DNA from: Candidatus Moduliflexus flocculans
GTDB lineage: Bacteria > Moduliflexota > Moduliflexia > Moduliflexales > Moduliflexaceae
DNA: 55,888 nucleotides
Assembly (NCBI GenBank): GCA_000739515.1
Contig: DF820458.1
Location: 356,239 to 412,126, forward strand
Reading direction: 5' to 3'
Shown here: piece by piece, positions 1 through 8,172 of the stretch
Layout: every line of letters starts with the position of its first letter
How positions within the stretch are numbered: position 1 is the first letter of the stretch
The notes under the pieces: generated by a model
What the model saw: the letters and a program-made list of their open reading frames with translations, nothing else
Databases searched by the model: none
Told to the model about the DNA's origin: nothing
Program-made: the position numbers and the translations under genes

Positions 1-35
1 CACAAAATGAAATGCGATGTGCAATTTGAGAAGAG

Positions 36-120
36 AACCCACCCCTTGCCCCTCCCAGGAGGGGAATGCGAAAACTTCCGATGGACGAATTCCCCTCCTG
101 GGAGGGGCAAGGGGTGGGTT
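36..120. repeat. Long palindrome, family A copy 1
   Basis: Perfect 31-base inverted repeat (36-66 and 90-120) around a 23-base loop. The arm begins AACCCACCCCTTGCC. A near-identical element lies at 11424-11506 inside the ribose operon, so this is a dispersed element. A single arm of another family (F, ending TTTCGTGGT) follows at 145-174, right up to the oppF start. Confidence 0.85.
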
Positions 121-178
121 GTAAAAATATGTTTGGTGTTGAAATTTTGTGTCTTTTGTGTGTTTCGTGGTGGCAACT

Positions 179-1219
179 ATGAACGAGAAACTCCTTGAAT
201 TGCGGCAGTTGACCAAGCATTACCCGATTTTCGGCGGCATTCTGCGCAGACCGGTGAATTCCGTCAAGGCGGTGGATGGCGTGAATCTGACGATTCATCG
301 CGGCGAATGCCTCGGATTAGTGGGGGAATCCGGCTGCGGCAAAACCACGACCGGCAAGGCGATTGTGCGGCTGCATCATCCCACCGGCGGCGAAATGCTG
401 TTTCATCCGCGCGGCGGCGAGGCAGTGGACATTGCCGCCATGCCTTTAGCGGAAATGCGCCGCCGGGGGATTCGCAAGGCGATGCAGATGGTCTTTCAAG
501 ACCCGACCTCGTCGCTCGATCCGCGCATGTTAGTCAAGCATATTATCGCCGAGCCGATGACGCTCTATGAGCGGATGAGCGCGCGCGATTTGAATAATCG
601 CGTGATTGAACTCCTGCAAACGGTCGGCCTGAGTCAGGATCACTTGCTGCGTTATCCACACGAATTTTCCGGCGGGCAGCGTCAGCGGATTGCGGTGGCG
701 CGGGCGATTGCGACGAACCCCGAATTTATCGTGATGGACGAGCCGACTTCCGCCCTCGATGTCTCGGTGCAGGTGCAGATTCTCAACCTGCTGAAACGCT
801 TGCAGGAGCAGTTGAATTTGACCTACCTGTTTGTCAGTCATCATCTGTTGGTCGTTAAATATTTGAGCCATCGCATCGCGGTGATGTATCTTGGTAAAAT
901 CGTGGAAATCGCTGATTCTGAAGACATTTTCCGCCATCCGGCGCACCCATATACACACGCGCTGCTGTCGGCGATTCCGATTCCTGATTTGGCCGTGAAA
1001 CGCGAGCGCATCGTGCTGACCGGCGACGTGCCCAGCCCGATCAATCCGCCGTCGGGCTGCCGCTTTCACCCGCGCTGCCCGTTCGCGCAGGAGCAATGTC
1101 GCCTCGAAGATCCGGAATTGCGTGAATATTCAGGCAACAGCCGCCATCTCGCCGCCTGTCACCGGCAGGAGCAGATGGAGCGTTTAGCGCATGAAATGTT
1201 CGGCGAGCGGAAATACTGA
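179..1219 (+). CDS. Oligopeptide/dipeptide ABC transporter ATP-binding protein (OppF/DppF type)
   Basis: ATP-hydrolysing subunit that powers peptide (or other oligo-solute) import at the inner face of the membrane. Seen: Walker A GESGCGKTT at residues 49-57, ABC signature SGGQRQR near 164, Walker B VMDEPTSALD near 184, H-loop SHH near 220, and the C-terminal peptide-transporter extension with GCRFHPRCPF near 290. The length of 346 residues is normal for the family. I chose ATG 179 because the frame upstream (GTG 149) is only the arm of an intergenic repeat and codes for nothing conserved. Permeases, binding protein and the usual OppD partner should lie to the left of the window. The true substrate cannot be read from this subunit. 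Confidence 0.93.
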   Translation: MNEKLLELRQLTKHYPIFGGILRRPVNSVKAVDGVNLTIHRGECLGLVGESGCGKTTTGKAIVRLHHPTGGEMLFHPRGGEAVDIAAMPLAEMRRRGIRKAMQMVFQDPTSSLDPRMLVKHIIAEPMTLYERMSARDLNNRVIELLQTVGLSQDHLLRYPHEFSGGQRQRIAVARAIATNPEFIVMDEPTSALDVSVQVQILNLLKRLQEQLNLTYLFVSHHLLVVKYLSHRIAVMYLGKIVEIADSEDIFRHPAHPYTHALLSAIPIPDLAVKRERIVLTGDVPSPINPPSGCRFHPRCPFAQEQCRLEDPELREYSGNSRHLAACHRQEQMERLAHEMFGERKY

Positions 1220-1235
1220 AAAATTATACCTATTT

Positions 1236-1327
1236 AGGAGTGCCAAAGCTTGCTTTGGCAGCGCGACGAAGTTGTATCGGAGATGATTCCGGCCATTCAA
1301 GCGGCCAAAGCAAGCTTTGGCACTCCT
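1236..1327. repeat. Compound palindrome, family E copy 1
   Basis: Outer arms AGGAGTG and CACTCCT enclose two self-complementary cores, GCCAAAG-CTTG-CTTTGGC at 1242-1259 and its mirror near 1304-1321. Arms 1236-1259 and 1304-1327 are exact reverse complements over 24 bases. The element ends 10 bases before the next start codon. Confidence 0.8.
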
Positions 1328-1337
1328 GTTCTACATA

Positions 1338-2843
1338 ATGAACGCACAACTTGAACGATTAAAGCAATGTCTTGGGGAAATTGACGATTTGAGCAAAGCA
1401 GCGGCGGTCTTGGATTGGGACCAGCAGACCTACATGCCGCCGGGCGGATTAGAGGCGCGATCCTGGCAGCTTGCCACGCTTCAGCGGTTGGCGCATGAAA
1501 AATTCACCAGCAAGGAGATGGGCGATCTGCTGCAAGAAACGCTTCTTCATATCGAATCGTTAGACGCCGACAGCGACGACGGCCGGCTGGTTCGCGTGAT
1601 GTGGCGCGAATATCAAAAACAGATCAAGATTCCACCGAGCCTGGTGGCGGAGTTCGCCCGCAAAACCTCGATTGCGCATCAGGTCTGGGAAGACGCCCGC
1701 GCCGAAAAGCGGTTTGCCGCATTTCAGCCGATTTTGGAGGATTTGGTGCAATTGATTCGGCGCAAGGCGGAAAATCTTGGCTACACCGACCATATCTACG
1801 ATCCACTGTTAGACATGTACGAGCCGGAAATGAAAACCGCTGATGTGGAGCGGACGTTTAAAGAACTAAAAACGGCGATTATTGCGTTGATTCAGGGGAT
1901 CGCGCAGCATCGCGACGCGGTGCGCGATACGGTCTTCTGGCAGGAATTCGACGTGCAGCAGCAATGGCTCTTCGGCATCGAAGTCTTGCAGCAGATGGGC
2001 TACGATTTCGAGCGCGGACGGCAAGATAAATCGGCGCATCCGTTTACCACGAATTTTTCGCCGGATGACGTGCGCATCACGACCCGCCTCTATCCGAATA
2101 TGTTCGCGTCGGCACTGTTTAGCTCGATTCACGAAGGCGGCCATGCGCTTTATGAACAGGGCGTGTCGAGAACCTTGCTGCGGACGCCGATTTGCACGGG
2201 CGCGTCAATGGCGGTGCATGAGTCGCAATCGCGCTTCTGGGAAAATGTGATTGGCCGCAGCCGGGCGTTCTGGACGTACTTTCTGCCGCGCCTTCAGACC
2301 TATTTCCCCGCACAATTACGCGACGTGTCGCTTGAAAATTTTTATCGTTCGATTAACGTCGTGCGCCCGGATTTCATCCGCGTCGAAGCGGATGAAGTGA
2401 CTTATAATCTGCATATTTTTCTCCGTTTCGAGCTTGAAACCGCCCTGATTGCTGGGGATATCGAGGTGAAAGACTTGCCAATGCTCTGGAATCAGAAAAT
2501 GCAGAAATATTTAGGCGTGACACCGCCGGACGACGCGATGGGCGTGTTGCAGGATGTTCACTGGTCGGCGGGGCTGTTCGGCTATTTCCCGACGTATGCG
2601 CTGGGGAACGTGCTTTCGATGCAATTCTGTGCCTGCATGAAGCGCGACTTGCCGGAATTCGACGAGATGATTGCTCGCGGCGAGTTTACGCCGATTTTGG
2701 CATGGCTGCGCGAGAACATTCACAAACATGGCTCGAAATTTACGCCCACCGAATTGGTACGCCGCGTCACCGGCGAGGCGATGAATCCGAAGGCGTATAT
2801 CGCCTATTTACATGGAAAATACGGCGAATTGTATGGGATATAG
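1338..2843 (+). CDS. M32 family metallocarboxypeptidase (Taq-type)
   Basis: Zinc carboxypeptidase that trims C-terminal residues from peptides in the cytoplasm. Seen: the zinc motif HEGGH at about residue 265 (HEXXH form) followed by the third-ligand motif HESQSRFWEN near 294, plus the family motif DWDQQTYMPPGG near the N terminus. Its 501 residues match the family length of about 500. ATG 1338 is the first ATG after a palindromic repeat; the longer TTG reading would translate the repeat itself. It follows the peptide transporter ATPase on the same strand, consistent with degradation of imported peptides, although a 118-base gap with a palindrome separates them. The stop codon TAG overlaps the first bases of the next palindrome. 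Confidence 0.94.
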   Translation: MNAQLERLKQCLGEIDDLSKAAAVLDWDQQTYMPPGGLEARSWQLATLQRLAHEKFTSKEMGDLLQETLLHIESLDADSDDGRLVRVMWREYQKQIKIPPSLVAEFARKTSIAHQVWEDARAEKRFAAFQPILEDLVQLIRRKAENLGYTDHIYDPLLDMYEPEMKTADVERTFKELKTAIIALIQGIAQHRDAVRDTVFWQEFDVQQQWLFGIEVLQQMGYDFERGRQDKSAHPFTTNFSPDDVRITTRLYPNMFASALFSSIHEGGHALYEQGVSRTLLRTPICTGASMAVHESQSRFWENVIGRSRAFWTYFLPRLQTYFPAQLRDVSLENFYRSINVVRPDFIRVEADEVTYNLHIFLRFELETALIAGDIEVKDLPMLWNQKMQKYLGVTPPDDAMGVLQDVHWSAGLFGYFPTYALGNVLSMQFCACMKRDLPEFDEMIARGEFTPILAWLRENIHKHGSKFTPTELVRRVTGEAMNPKAYIAYLHGKYGELYGI

Positions 2844-2873
2844 ACCTCACAGGTTTTAAAAACCTGTGAGGTC
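2843..2873. repeat. Palindrome, family B copy 1
   Basis: Inverted repeat of the form ACCTCACAGG-TTTT...-CCTGTGAGGT, starting on the stop codon of the upstream peptidase. Other copies lie at 13063, 21029, 24921 and 41493, with a variant at 30533 and a half copy at 29699-29713. Confidence 0.8.
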
Positions 2874-2891
2874 TCCGCTCGATCTGTATTT

Positions 2892-3668
2892 ATGAGCAGC
2901 CTTCATTATTTCGAATCGAATATCTGGCTGACAGAAGTGCCGCTCGGCGATTATAGCGTGCGAGGCGCGTTGATTGTCGGTGCGGAACGCGTGGTCGCCT
3001 GGGACACGCTGTCGCATCCGCATGATATGGCGCGCGTTTTCCCGCTGCTTGATGAGAAAGAATTAGTGATTATTTACAGCCATGCCGATTGGGATCATGC
3101 TTGGGGCACGGCGGGGCTGCCGTATCACCATGCGACAATTATCGGTCATGCCGCCTGTTTAGCGCGTTTTTCAGACGATGTGCCACTGACATTGCGGGAG
3201 AAACAGGCCGCCGAGCCGACGCGCTGGGATGCTGTGCAATTAATCGCGCCGAATTTGACCTTCCAGCAAGAGTTATCGCTCGATCTCGGCGACGAGACGT
3301 TGACACTGCGCCATCTGCCGGGGCATACGCCGGATTCCATCGTGGCATTTCTGCCGGAACAGGGCATTTTGTTTGCAGGCGATACAGTGGAAACGCCGCT
3401 GCCGTGTCTCTCCGAACACTGTCCGCTTGCGCCCTGGATTGCGGAACTGCAACGCTGGGCGGATGATGGCCGCGTGCGCCTCGTGATTCCTTCGCATGGC
3501 GCAATCGGCGGGCGCGAACTGCTGCATCGCAATATTGAGTATTTACAACGCCTTGCGAATTGCGAACCGATTGACTTTGCCGAACCGTTGAATGATTTTT
3601 ACCGCGAAACGCATGAGATGAACAGACGGATTGCGAATTCGTTTGTTTCTCTTATTCGTGGTTATTGA
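2892..3668 (+). CDS. Metallo-beta-lactamase fold hydrolase
   Basis: Probable metal-dependent hydrolase of 258 residues. Seen: the HxDxDH metal motif as HADWDH (residues 64-69), second-site motif LPGHTPDS, FAGDTVE carrying the bridging aspartate, and IPSHG near the C terminus. There is no signal peptide, so it is likely cytoplasmic. The fold serves many reactions (glyoxalase II-like, lactonase-like and others), and nothing nearby fixes the substrate. The methyltransferase that follows begins 11 bases downstream and is probably co-transcribed. Confidence 0.85.
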   Translation: MSSLHYFESNIWLTEVPLGDYSVRGALIVGAERVVAWDTLSHPHDMARVFPLLDEKELVIIYSHADWDHAWGTAGLPYHHATIIGHAACLARFSDDVPLTLREKQAAEPTRWDAVQLIAPNLTFQQELSLDLGDETLTLRHLPGHTPDSIVAFLPEQGILFAGDTVETPLPCLSEHCPLAPWIAELQRWADDGRVRLVIPSHGAIGGRELLHRNIEYLQRLANCEPIDFAEPLNDFYRETHEMNRRIANSFVSLIRGY

Positions 3669-3679
3669 GGAATCATCAG

Positions 3680-4528
3680 ATGTTTTCATTAGAGGCATTA
3701 CGCGAACTTCAGCAGAAACCCGCGCCATTTGCGCCGGGCGAGCCGTTGTTCTGGAACGATCCCTATATTTCGCAACAGATGCTTCTCGCGCATCTGTCGC
3801 CGCATACCGACGCGGCGAGTCGCCGCCCGGAAACGATTGAGCGCTCGGTAGCGTGGCTGATTGACGCGCTGGAATTAACGCCGGGGCAGGCTGTCCTTGA
3901 TTTGGGCTGCGGGCCGGGCTTGTATGCGTCGCGTTTAGCGGAACGCGGGCTGGCTGTGGCTGGCGTGGATTTTTCGCAAAACTCGATTGATTACGCCGTC
4001 GCGCAGGCTCGCGAGCGGAATGTGCAGGTTGCGTATCGGCATCAAAATTATCTCGATTTGAACGAGGTGGCGAGTTATGATGCCGCACTGCTGATTTATG
4101 GCGATTTCTGCCCGCTTGCGCCGGAAAAACGGCAGCAATTGCTGCGCAATATTCATCGCGCGCTCAAAGAGGGCGGGCGGTTTGTGTTAGATGTTTCAAC
4201 GCGCCATCTTCGGGCGCGCTGCGGCGCTCGGGCAGATTGGAAAGTGATGAATAGCGGCTTCTGGCGGCCAGGGCAACATCTTGTCTTGACGCAGGGCTTT
4301 GATTATCCTGAGTTATCGCTGTATTTAGACCAATACATCGTCGTTGAATCAGATGGACGGATGACCGTCTATCGCAACTGGTTTCAGGATTACACACGCG
4401 AAACGATTACGGCGGAATTGGCGCAGAATGGTTTTGTTGTTCAAAGTGCCTGGAGCGATTTGACCGGCTCGCCTTACAGCGATGAGGCTGACTGGATTGG
4501 GATCATCGCGCAAAAATATATAGGATGA
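3680..4528 (+). CDS. Class I SAM-dependent methyltransferase
   Basis: Transfers a methyl group from S-adenosylmethionine to an unidentified acceptor. Seen: glycine-rich motif I VLDLGCGPGLYASRLAERG near residues 73-91, acidic motif II GVDFSQNS, and a post-motif region LLIYGDFCPL then LKEGGRFVLDVS. It has 282 residues. ATG 3680 is preceded by GAGG at a suitable distance, whereas the earlier TTG 3665 lacks a site and overlaps the upstream stop. It lies between the MBL hydrolase and marC in a tightly spaced + strand run. The substrate is unknown. Confidence 0.85.
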   Translation: MFSLEALRELQQKPAPFAPGEPLFWNDPYISQQMLLAHLSPHTDAASRRPETIERSVAWLIDALELTPGQAVLDLGCGPGLYASRLAERGLAVAGVDFSQNSIDYAVAQARERNVQVAYRHQNYLDLNEVASYDAALLIYGDFCPLAPEKRQQLLRNIHRALKEGGRFVLDVSTRHLRARCGARADWKVMNSGFWRPGQHLVLTQGFDYPELSLYLDQYIVVESDGRMTVYRNWFQDYTRETITAELAQNGFVVQSAWSDLTGSPYSDEADWIGIIAQKYIG

Positions 4529-4534
4529 CTTTTT

Positions 4535-5128
4535 ATGAATATCATCAGTGATGCGATCACGCTCCTGCTTGTCATGGACCCGTTTGGGAATATTCCGCCA
4601 TTTCTTTCGATTTTAAGTCATGTTGAGGCAACTCGACGGCGACAGGTGCTTTTCAGGGAAATGCTGTTTGCATTAGGCATTTTGTGCATTTTTCTGTTTT
4701 TCGGCAAATATCTTCTGGATGCGATGCACATTTCCGAGCCTGCGCTGACAATTTCAGGCGGCTTTATTCTGTTTTTGATTGCAATTCGGATGATTTTTCC
4801 GTTTTTAGGAACAGTGACCCCGGAAATGGCGGCAGAAGAGCCGTTTATTGTCCCGTTGGCGATTCCGATGGTGGCCGGTCCTTCAACGATGGTCACGCTG
4901 ATCTTGATTGCCAGCCGTCCGAATTCGCATCGGTTGTTCAATTTTTTCGCGTTGTTTGCGGCCTGGATTGTCAGCTCGTTCATTTTGGTGCTCTCCGAAC
5001 GCCTGGCCTCATGGTTAGGCGACAAAGTATTAAAAGCGATTGAGCGATTTATGGGAATGATTCTGACGACAATGGCCGTGCAGATGCTCTTAGATGGGAT
5101 TCAGCATTATATCGAATTCGTGCATTGA
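4535..5128 (+). CDS. MarC family integral membrane protein
   Basis: Small inner-membrane protein of 197 residues built almost entirely of hydrophobic segments (about six). Seen: the family motif MDPFGNIPPFLSIL near the N terminus, and PLAIPMVAGPSTMVTLILI near residue 107. Homologues were once linked to multiple antibiotic resistance, but the biochemical role is unresolved. The start follows AGGATG by 7 bases, and the gene begins 7 bases after the methyltransferase stop, so the two are probably translated from one message. It is the last gene of the + strand run. Confidence 0.88.
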   Translation: MNIISDAITLLLVMDPFGNIPPFLSILSHVEATRRRQVLFREMLFALGILCIFLFFGKYLLDAMHISEPALTISGGFILFLIAIRMIFPFLGTVTPEMAAEEPFIVPLAIPMVAGPSTMVTLILIASRPNSHRLFNFFALFAAWIVSSFILVLSERLASWLGDKVLKAIERFMGMILTTMAVQMLLDGIQHYIEFVH

Positions 5129-5158
5129 AGCGTGGCAGCCTTCTTGCGATTGGATAGA

Positions 5159-5190
5159 GTTGTCAGACACCTTCAAGGCGTCTGGCAACT
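5159..5190. repeat. Palindrome, family C copy 1
   Basis: Imperfect copy of TGTCAGACACC-TTCAA-GGTGTCTGACA, lying between the convergent ends of marC and the nitroreductase, where it could act as a bidirectional terminator. Other copies lie at 9720, 24782, 40165 and 54576, with a half copy at 24617. Confidence 0.8.
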
Positions 5191-5211
5191 ATTTTCCGGT
5201 TTATAATTATG

Positions 5212-5739
5212 CTATAGAGCCGGGAAGTTCTCGTAAAAAACAGTTTCATTCAAATTCTTGCGCTCTGTGACATGTCTGTCAGGCGATTTTGGCGCTCCCG
5301 CAGCGTAACCAAGCAGTAAAATGCTCACAGGCTCAAGCTGTTCGGGAATTTGAAAGGCATCTCGTAACACCTGGGGATTAAAATACGCAATCCACAGCGT
5401 TCCTAAGCCGAGTTCCGTCGCCTGAAGCATGATATGATCCGTCACGATGCTGGCGTCAACATCAATCATATCATGCTGATCAAACGGGCGCACCCAGACA
5501 TTCTTCCGATCTCCGCAGATAATTAATGCCATCGGCGCGTTAAAAATGTTCGCCGCTTTTTTTAATTTCTCCAATCCCTCCTGTTCGCGGACGACAAGAA
5601 TGCGCTGCGGCTGTTTATTGGCAGCTGTCGGGGCAACTCTTCCAGCCTCCAATATTTGAAGAAGTTTCTCGTCTTCAACGGCTTTAGCTTCGTAATTACG
5701 CACGGAATAACGTGTTTTGGCTAATTCTGAAAAGGTCAT
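5212..5739 (-). CDS. Nitroreductase family flavoprotein (short form)
   Basis: FMN-dependent NAD(P)H oxidoreductase of 175 residues. Seen: N-terminal RYSVRNYEAKAVEDE (the conserved R-S-R/V-R-x-Y flavin region), then VAPTAANKQPQRILVV, a flavin-binding and dimer segment, and ATELGLGTLWIAYF near residue 112. A good ribosome site (AAGGAG) precedes the start. Members reduce nitro compounds, quinones or flavins, but the physiological substrate cannot be told. It sits upstream of nothing obvious in an operon; two larger relatives occur near 21 and 23 kb. Confidence 0.88.
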   Translation of the reverse strand: MTFSELAKTRYSVRNYEAKAVEDEKLLQILEAGRVAPTAANKQPQRILVVREQEGLEKLKKAANIFNAPMALIICGDRKNVWVRPFDQHDMIDVDASIVTDHIMLQATELGLGTLWIAYFNPQVLRDAFQIPEQLEPVSILLLGYAAGAPKSPDRHVTERKNLNETVFYENFPAL

Positions 5740-5832
5740 GATATTACACTCCTTATGGTAACGTTGAAAAGTTCATCATCTAAATAACCACCATACCAAT
5801 TTGATGGATACGACCATATTGGTTATGCGACG

Positions 5833-5861
5833 GTAGAGACGCCCCGCCGGGGCGTCTCTAC
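5833..5861. repeat. Palindrome, family D copy 1
   Basis: Perfect inverted repeat GTAGAGACGC-CCC...GGG-GCGTCTCTAC, 29 bases. Relatives with altered but still paired centres lie at 9657, 15857 and 19368, plus a half copy at 47334. Confidence 0.85.
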
Positions 5862-5875
5862 GGGAATATATGTGC

Positions 5876-6664
5876 TTATACATTCAATAATCTGGCAGTA
5901 TTCAATCCCAATACGTTTGCGCGGAGATGCGCGTCTTTGATGAGATATTCGACCTGCTGATGCGCTAAATACGGATTGCCATAGGGCGCATCCGAACTGA
6001 ATACGCACCGCTCAGGCAGGGCTTCCGCAATAAACTTAAGTGGCAAGATCGAGAAGGCTGCGGAAATATCCATATAGATATTGGGGATGGATATCACCCG
6101 CTCTAACGTCTCCATCCAGTGGCTTCCGCCACTATGCCCGAAAATCAGCTTGACGCGTGAATATTTTTCCGCCAACTCAATCAATTGGCGAATGTCGGCG
6201 ATTCCAAGTGGATTGAACGTATGAATCCATAAAGGGAGAATCTGTTCGCATTCCTGAAGAACGCGGAAAATATTCTCAATCGCGGGAACATGCCCCGGTT
6301 GAAAAGCGATTTCTCCGATCCCCTTTAAATTCTGCGCGATAATCCACTGTTCAATCCACTGCTCCGTCTGTTCGCGCTCCAATCCATACGGACACGAGCC
6401 GAATCCGATATAAAACTCCGGGCTTGTCCGAATGCGGTCAACAAGCGCCTGAATTGACTGGATGCGGGCTTCGGTCGGATTCACCACCCCCGACAAAATC
6501 TGAGAAAGTTTCTCCATTTCGCGCATAAATTCCTCGCGCGTGTTCGCTTGTTCTGGATGCACAACCGTTGGAAATAAGACAACTTTATCAAGTCCGGCTT
6601 CGTCGGCAAGCTCTTGTTGCTGACGCGGTTCTTGCAACAGATGTTGATGACCGTCAATAATCAT
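5876..6664 (-). CDS. Amidohydrolase family metal-dependent hydrolase
   Basis: TIM-barrel hydrolase of the amidohydrolase-2/TatD-like type, 262 residues. Seen: metal motif IIDGHQH at the N terminus (HxH), LWIHTFNP at about residue 140 and LIFGHSGGSHW near 172 carrying further histidines, and the terminal aspartate motif FSSDAPYGNP near 225. The start has a clear AAGGAG site. It lies 26 bases downstream of the NifU-like gene on the same strand and may be co-transcribed with it. Possible reactions include decarboxylation or hydrolysis of a small cyclic metabolite; the substrate is not evident. Confidence 0.82.
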   Translation of the reverse strand: MIIDGHQHLLQEPRQQQELADEAGLDKVVLFPTVVHPEQANTREEFMREMEKLSQILSGVVNPTEARIQSIQALVDRIRTSPEFYIGFGSCPYGLEREQTEQWIEQWIIAQNLKGIGEIAFQPGHVPAIENIFRVLQECEQILPLWIHTFNPLGIADIRQLIELAEKYSRVKLIFGHSGGSHWMETLERVISIPNIYMDISAAFSILPLKFIAEALPERCVFSSDAPYGNPYLAHQQVEYLIKDAHLRANVLGLNTARLLNV

Positions 6665-6690
6665 AGTCGTCTCCTTGATAACGTCATTGT

Positions 6691-6912
6691 TTATACAGCG
6701 ACGACGCGCGTGATCTCGGGCACTTCCTGTTTTAATCTCTTCTCAATCAGCGCCTTTAAGGTCATCGCCGCGCCAGGACAATGGCCGCATGCGCCTTGCA
6801 ATTTTACTTGTACCGTTCCCTCTTGATCGATATTGACAAACTGGACATCTCCACCATCCTGTTGAAGCATCGGACGAATTGTTTCTAAAACATCAATGAC
6901 GTTCTGTTCCAT
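6691..6912 (-). CDS. NifU-like C-terminal domain protein (Fe-S scaffold)
   Basis: Stand-alone 73-residue NifU C-terminal domain. Seen: PMLQQDGGDVQFV and the cluster-binding CxxC in ACGHCPGAAMTLK (C42 and C45). Family members assemble or carry Fe-S clusters for delivery to target proteins. A strong AAAGGAG site precedes the start. The Rrf2 regulator gene lies just upstream on the same strand, and the TTACAGTTAA box before this gene is repeated before the regulator, suggesting Fe-S or redox control. Confidence 0.93.
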   Translation of the reverse strand: MEQNVIDVLETIRPMLQQDGGDVQFVNIDQEGTVQVKLQGACGHCPGAAMTLKALIEKRLKQEVPEITRVVAV

Positions 6913-6944
6913 AATGACTCCTTTTAATAAAAGTAATAAAAAAA

Positions 6945-6957
6945 GTTACAGTTAATG
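6945..6957. promoter_or_regulatory. Candidate Rrf2 operator before the nifU-like gene
   Basis: The ten-mer TTACAGTTAA (6946-6955) lies about 34-43 bases upstream of the nifU-like start. The identical ten-mer occurs at 7511-7520, and a one-mismatch version at 7485-7494, both upstream of the Rrf2 gene. Placement in two promoters next to the regulator suggests an operator; this is inference. Confidence 0.5.
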
Positions 6958-6999
6958 CCACTTTTACACCCTGCCTCACATTCCGGAAGAAGTCTTACA

Positions 7000-7446
7000 T
7001 TATAAAGATTCTTCCGATTGTAGCGGGCATTTGCCTGTATGCTGGCGCAAGCGCTCTAACACTGTCCACAGGGTAAATCGCCGCAGAAATTCCTGAAGAT
7101 GCTGATCCGCATCGGCAAAAATATCATGCAGTACGCCTTCCAGATTTGCTCCGATTTCGCGGCTTTTGCTGCAATTATGACAGCGGGGTTTCAGGACATC
7201 GCTAACCGTCAAGGTATAGATTTCATCCAATGTCACATCTTTAGGATTGCATTGAATAAAAAATCCGCCTTTTGCGCCTTCGACAGCGCCAATATGTCCC
7301 GATTTTTTCAGCGATCCCAGCGTTTTCCGCACTCTGACCGGATGCACTGACAGCCGTTCCGCGATTTGTGAACTGGTTAAAAGCGACGAAGAATCATGCG
7401 CGAGCAACACCAAACAATGCACAGCAAGTGCAAAATCGCTATTCAT
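7000..7446 (-). CDS. Rrf2 family transcriptional regulator
   Basis: Winged-helix repressor or activator of 148 residues. Seen: N-terminal DFALAVHCLVLLAH, the helix-turn-helix with LTSSQIAERLSVHPVRVRKTLGSLKKSG (residues 23-50), wing GAVEGAKGGF, and C89xxC92 in the sensing loop followed by LEGVLHDIF. IscR-type members use three closely spaced cysteines; here only two are close (others at 11, 66 and near 142), so the cluster type is uncertain. It likely controls itself and the nifU-like gene through the shared TTACAGTTAA boxes. The start follows AAAGGAA. Confidence 0.92.
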   Translation of the reverse strand: MNSDFALAVHCLVLLAHDSSSLLTSSQIAERLSVHPVRVRKTLGSLKKSGHIGAVEGAKGGFFIQCNPKDVTLDEIYTLTVSDVLKPRCHNCSKSREIGANLEGVLHDIFADADQHLQEFLRRFTLWTVLERLRQHTGKCPLQSEESL

Positions 7447-7479
7447 GTGATTCCTTTATCTCAAATCAATTGCAATAAA

Positions 7480-7520
7480 TATTATTACAGTTGATGTGTA
7501 AAAAATAATATTACAGTTAA
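7480..7520. promoter_or_regulatory. Tandem candidate Rrf2 operators
   Basis: Two direct repeats, TATTATTACAGTTGAT at 7480-7495 and AATATTACAGTTAA at 7507-7520, with their TTACAGTT cores 26 bases apart. They sit 39-74 bases upstream of the regulator start, within AT-rich promoter-like DNA, which fits autoregulation. Confidence 0.5.
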
Positions 7521-7603
7521 ATTTGTCAAGAATATTTCCAAATTTTTTTCAAATTCTCAATAGTTTTTGATCAGAAAAATTAGATTTTTCACACATCCCG
7601 CCG

Positions 7604-8155
7604 TCACGTTGATTGCGAAAATCTGCGTAATTCGCTGAATAATTCGACAAGAGCGTGATATTGATAATGTGCGTTCAGGCCGCTGGGATTGGGAAGCGCC
7701 CACAGCAGCGCCTCTCCGAGTCGTTCTATTTGCCGCCCACATTCCGCATGAGGACGATGAAACGCCCGGCGATACGCTTCAAGCCCCAACACGGCGATAA
7801 TTTTCGGGCGATATTGGAGCGCCTTGGCGAGCAAACGCGCCGCGCCCGCCTCAAATTCGTCGTTTTTGATTTCAGCCGCCTGCGCGGTGGCGCGTTCCAC
7901 GAAATTCGTGATGCCGCAGCCACAGGCGAGCAATGCTTGTTCTTCATGCGGCGAAAGGAGGCGCGGCGTGAAGCCTGCCGCGCAAATGACTTTCCAGAAA
8001 CGATTGCCGGGGCGCGCGAAATGATGGCCGACTGCCGCCGAATACAAGCTCGGATTAATGCCGCAGAACAAGACGTTTAAGTTGGGCGCAATCACATCAG
8101 CAACTGTTCGCCCTACTGCTGCCGCAAGCTCTTCTCTGGTCGGCCTATTCATCAT
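7604..8155 (-). CDS. mug: Mismatch-specific uracil/thymine DNA glycosylase
   Basis: Removes uracil or thymine mispaired with G, starting base-excision repair. Seen: active-site motif I NVLFCGINPSLYSAAVGHHFA near residue 27, where N of GINP is the catalytic position in Mug/TDG enzymes, then RPGNRFWKVICAAGF, and the late motif LPNPSGLNAHY that contacts the opposite base. Its 183 residues are slightly longer than E. coli Mug. It begins 17 bases after rbsK and may ride on the ribose operon message, though its function is unrelated to ribose. The start ATG-ATG follows AGGAA. Confidence 0.92.
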   Translation of the reverse strand: MMNRPTREELAAAVGRTVADVIAPNLNVLFCGINPSLYSAAVGHHFARPGNRFWKVICAAGFTPRLLSPHEEQALLACGCGITNFVERATAQAAEIKNDEFEAGAARLLAKALQYRPKIIAVLGLEAYRRAFHRPHAECGRQIERLGEALLWALPNPSGLNAHYQYHALVELFSELRRFSQST

Positions 8156-8172
8156 TTCCTGTAAAATAGCGT

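Noticed and set aside
36..120. CRISPR array or IS-end pair from the dispersed repeats
   Set aside because: Repeats are single palindromes in separate gaps, without regular spacers, transposase or target duplications that I can see.
3665..3679. TTG start for the methyltransferase
   Set aside because: ATG 3680 has GAGG at proper spacing and the five extra residues are not family-like.
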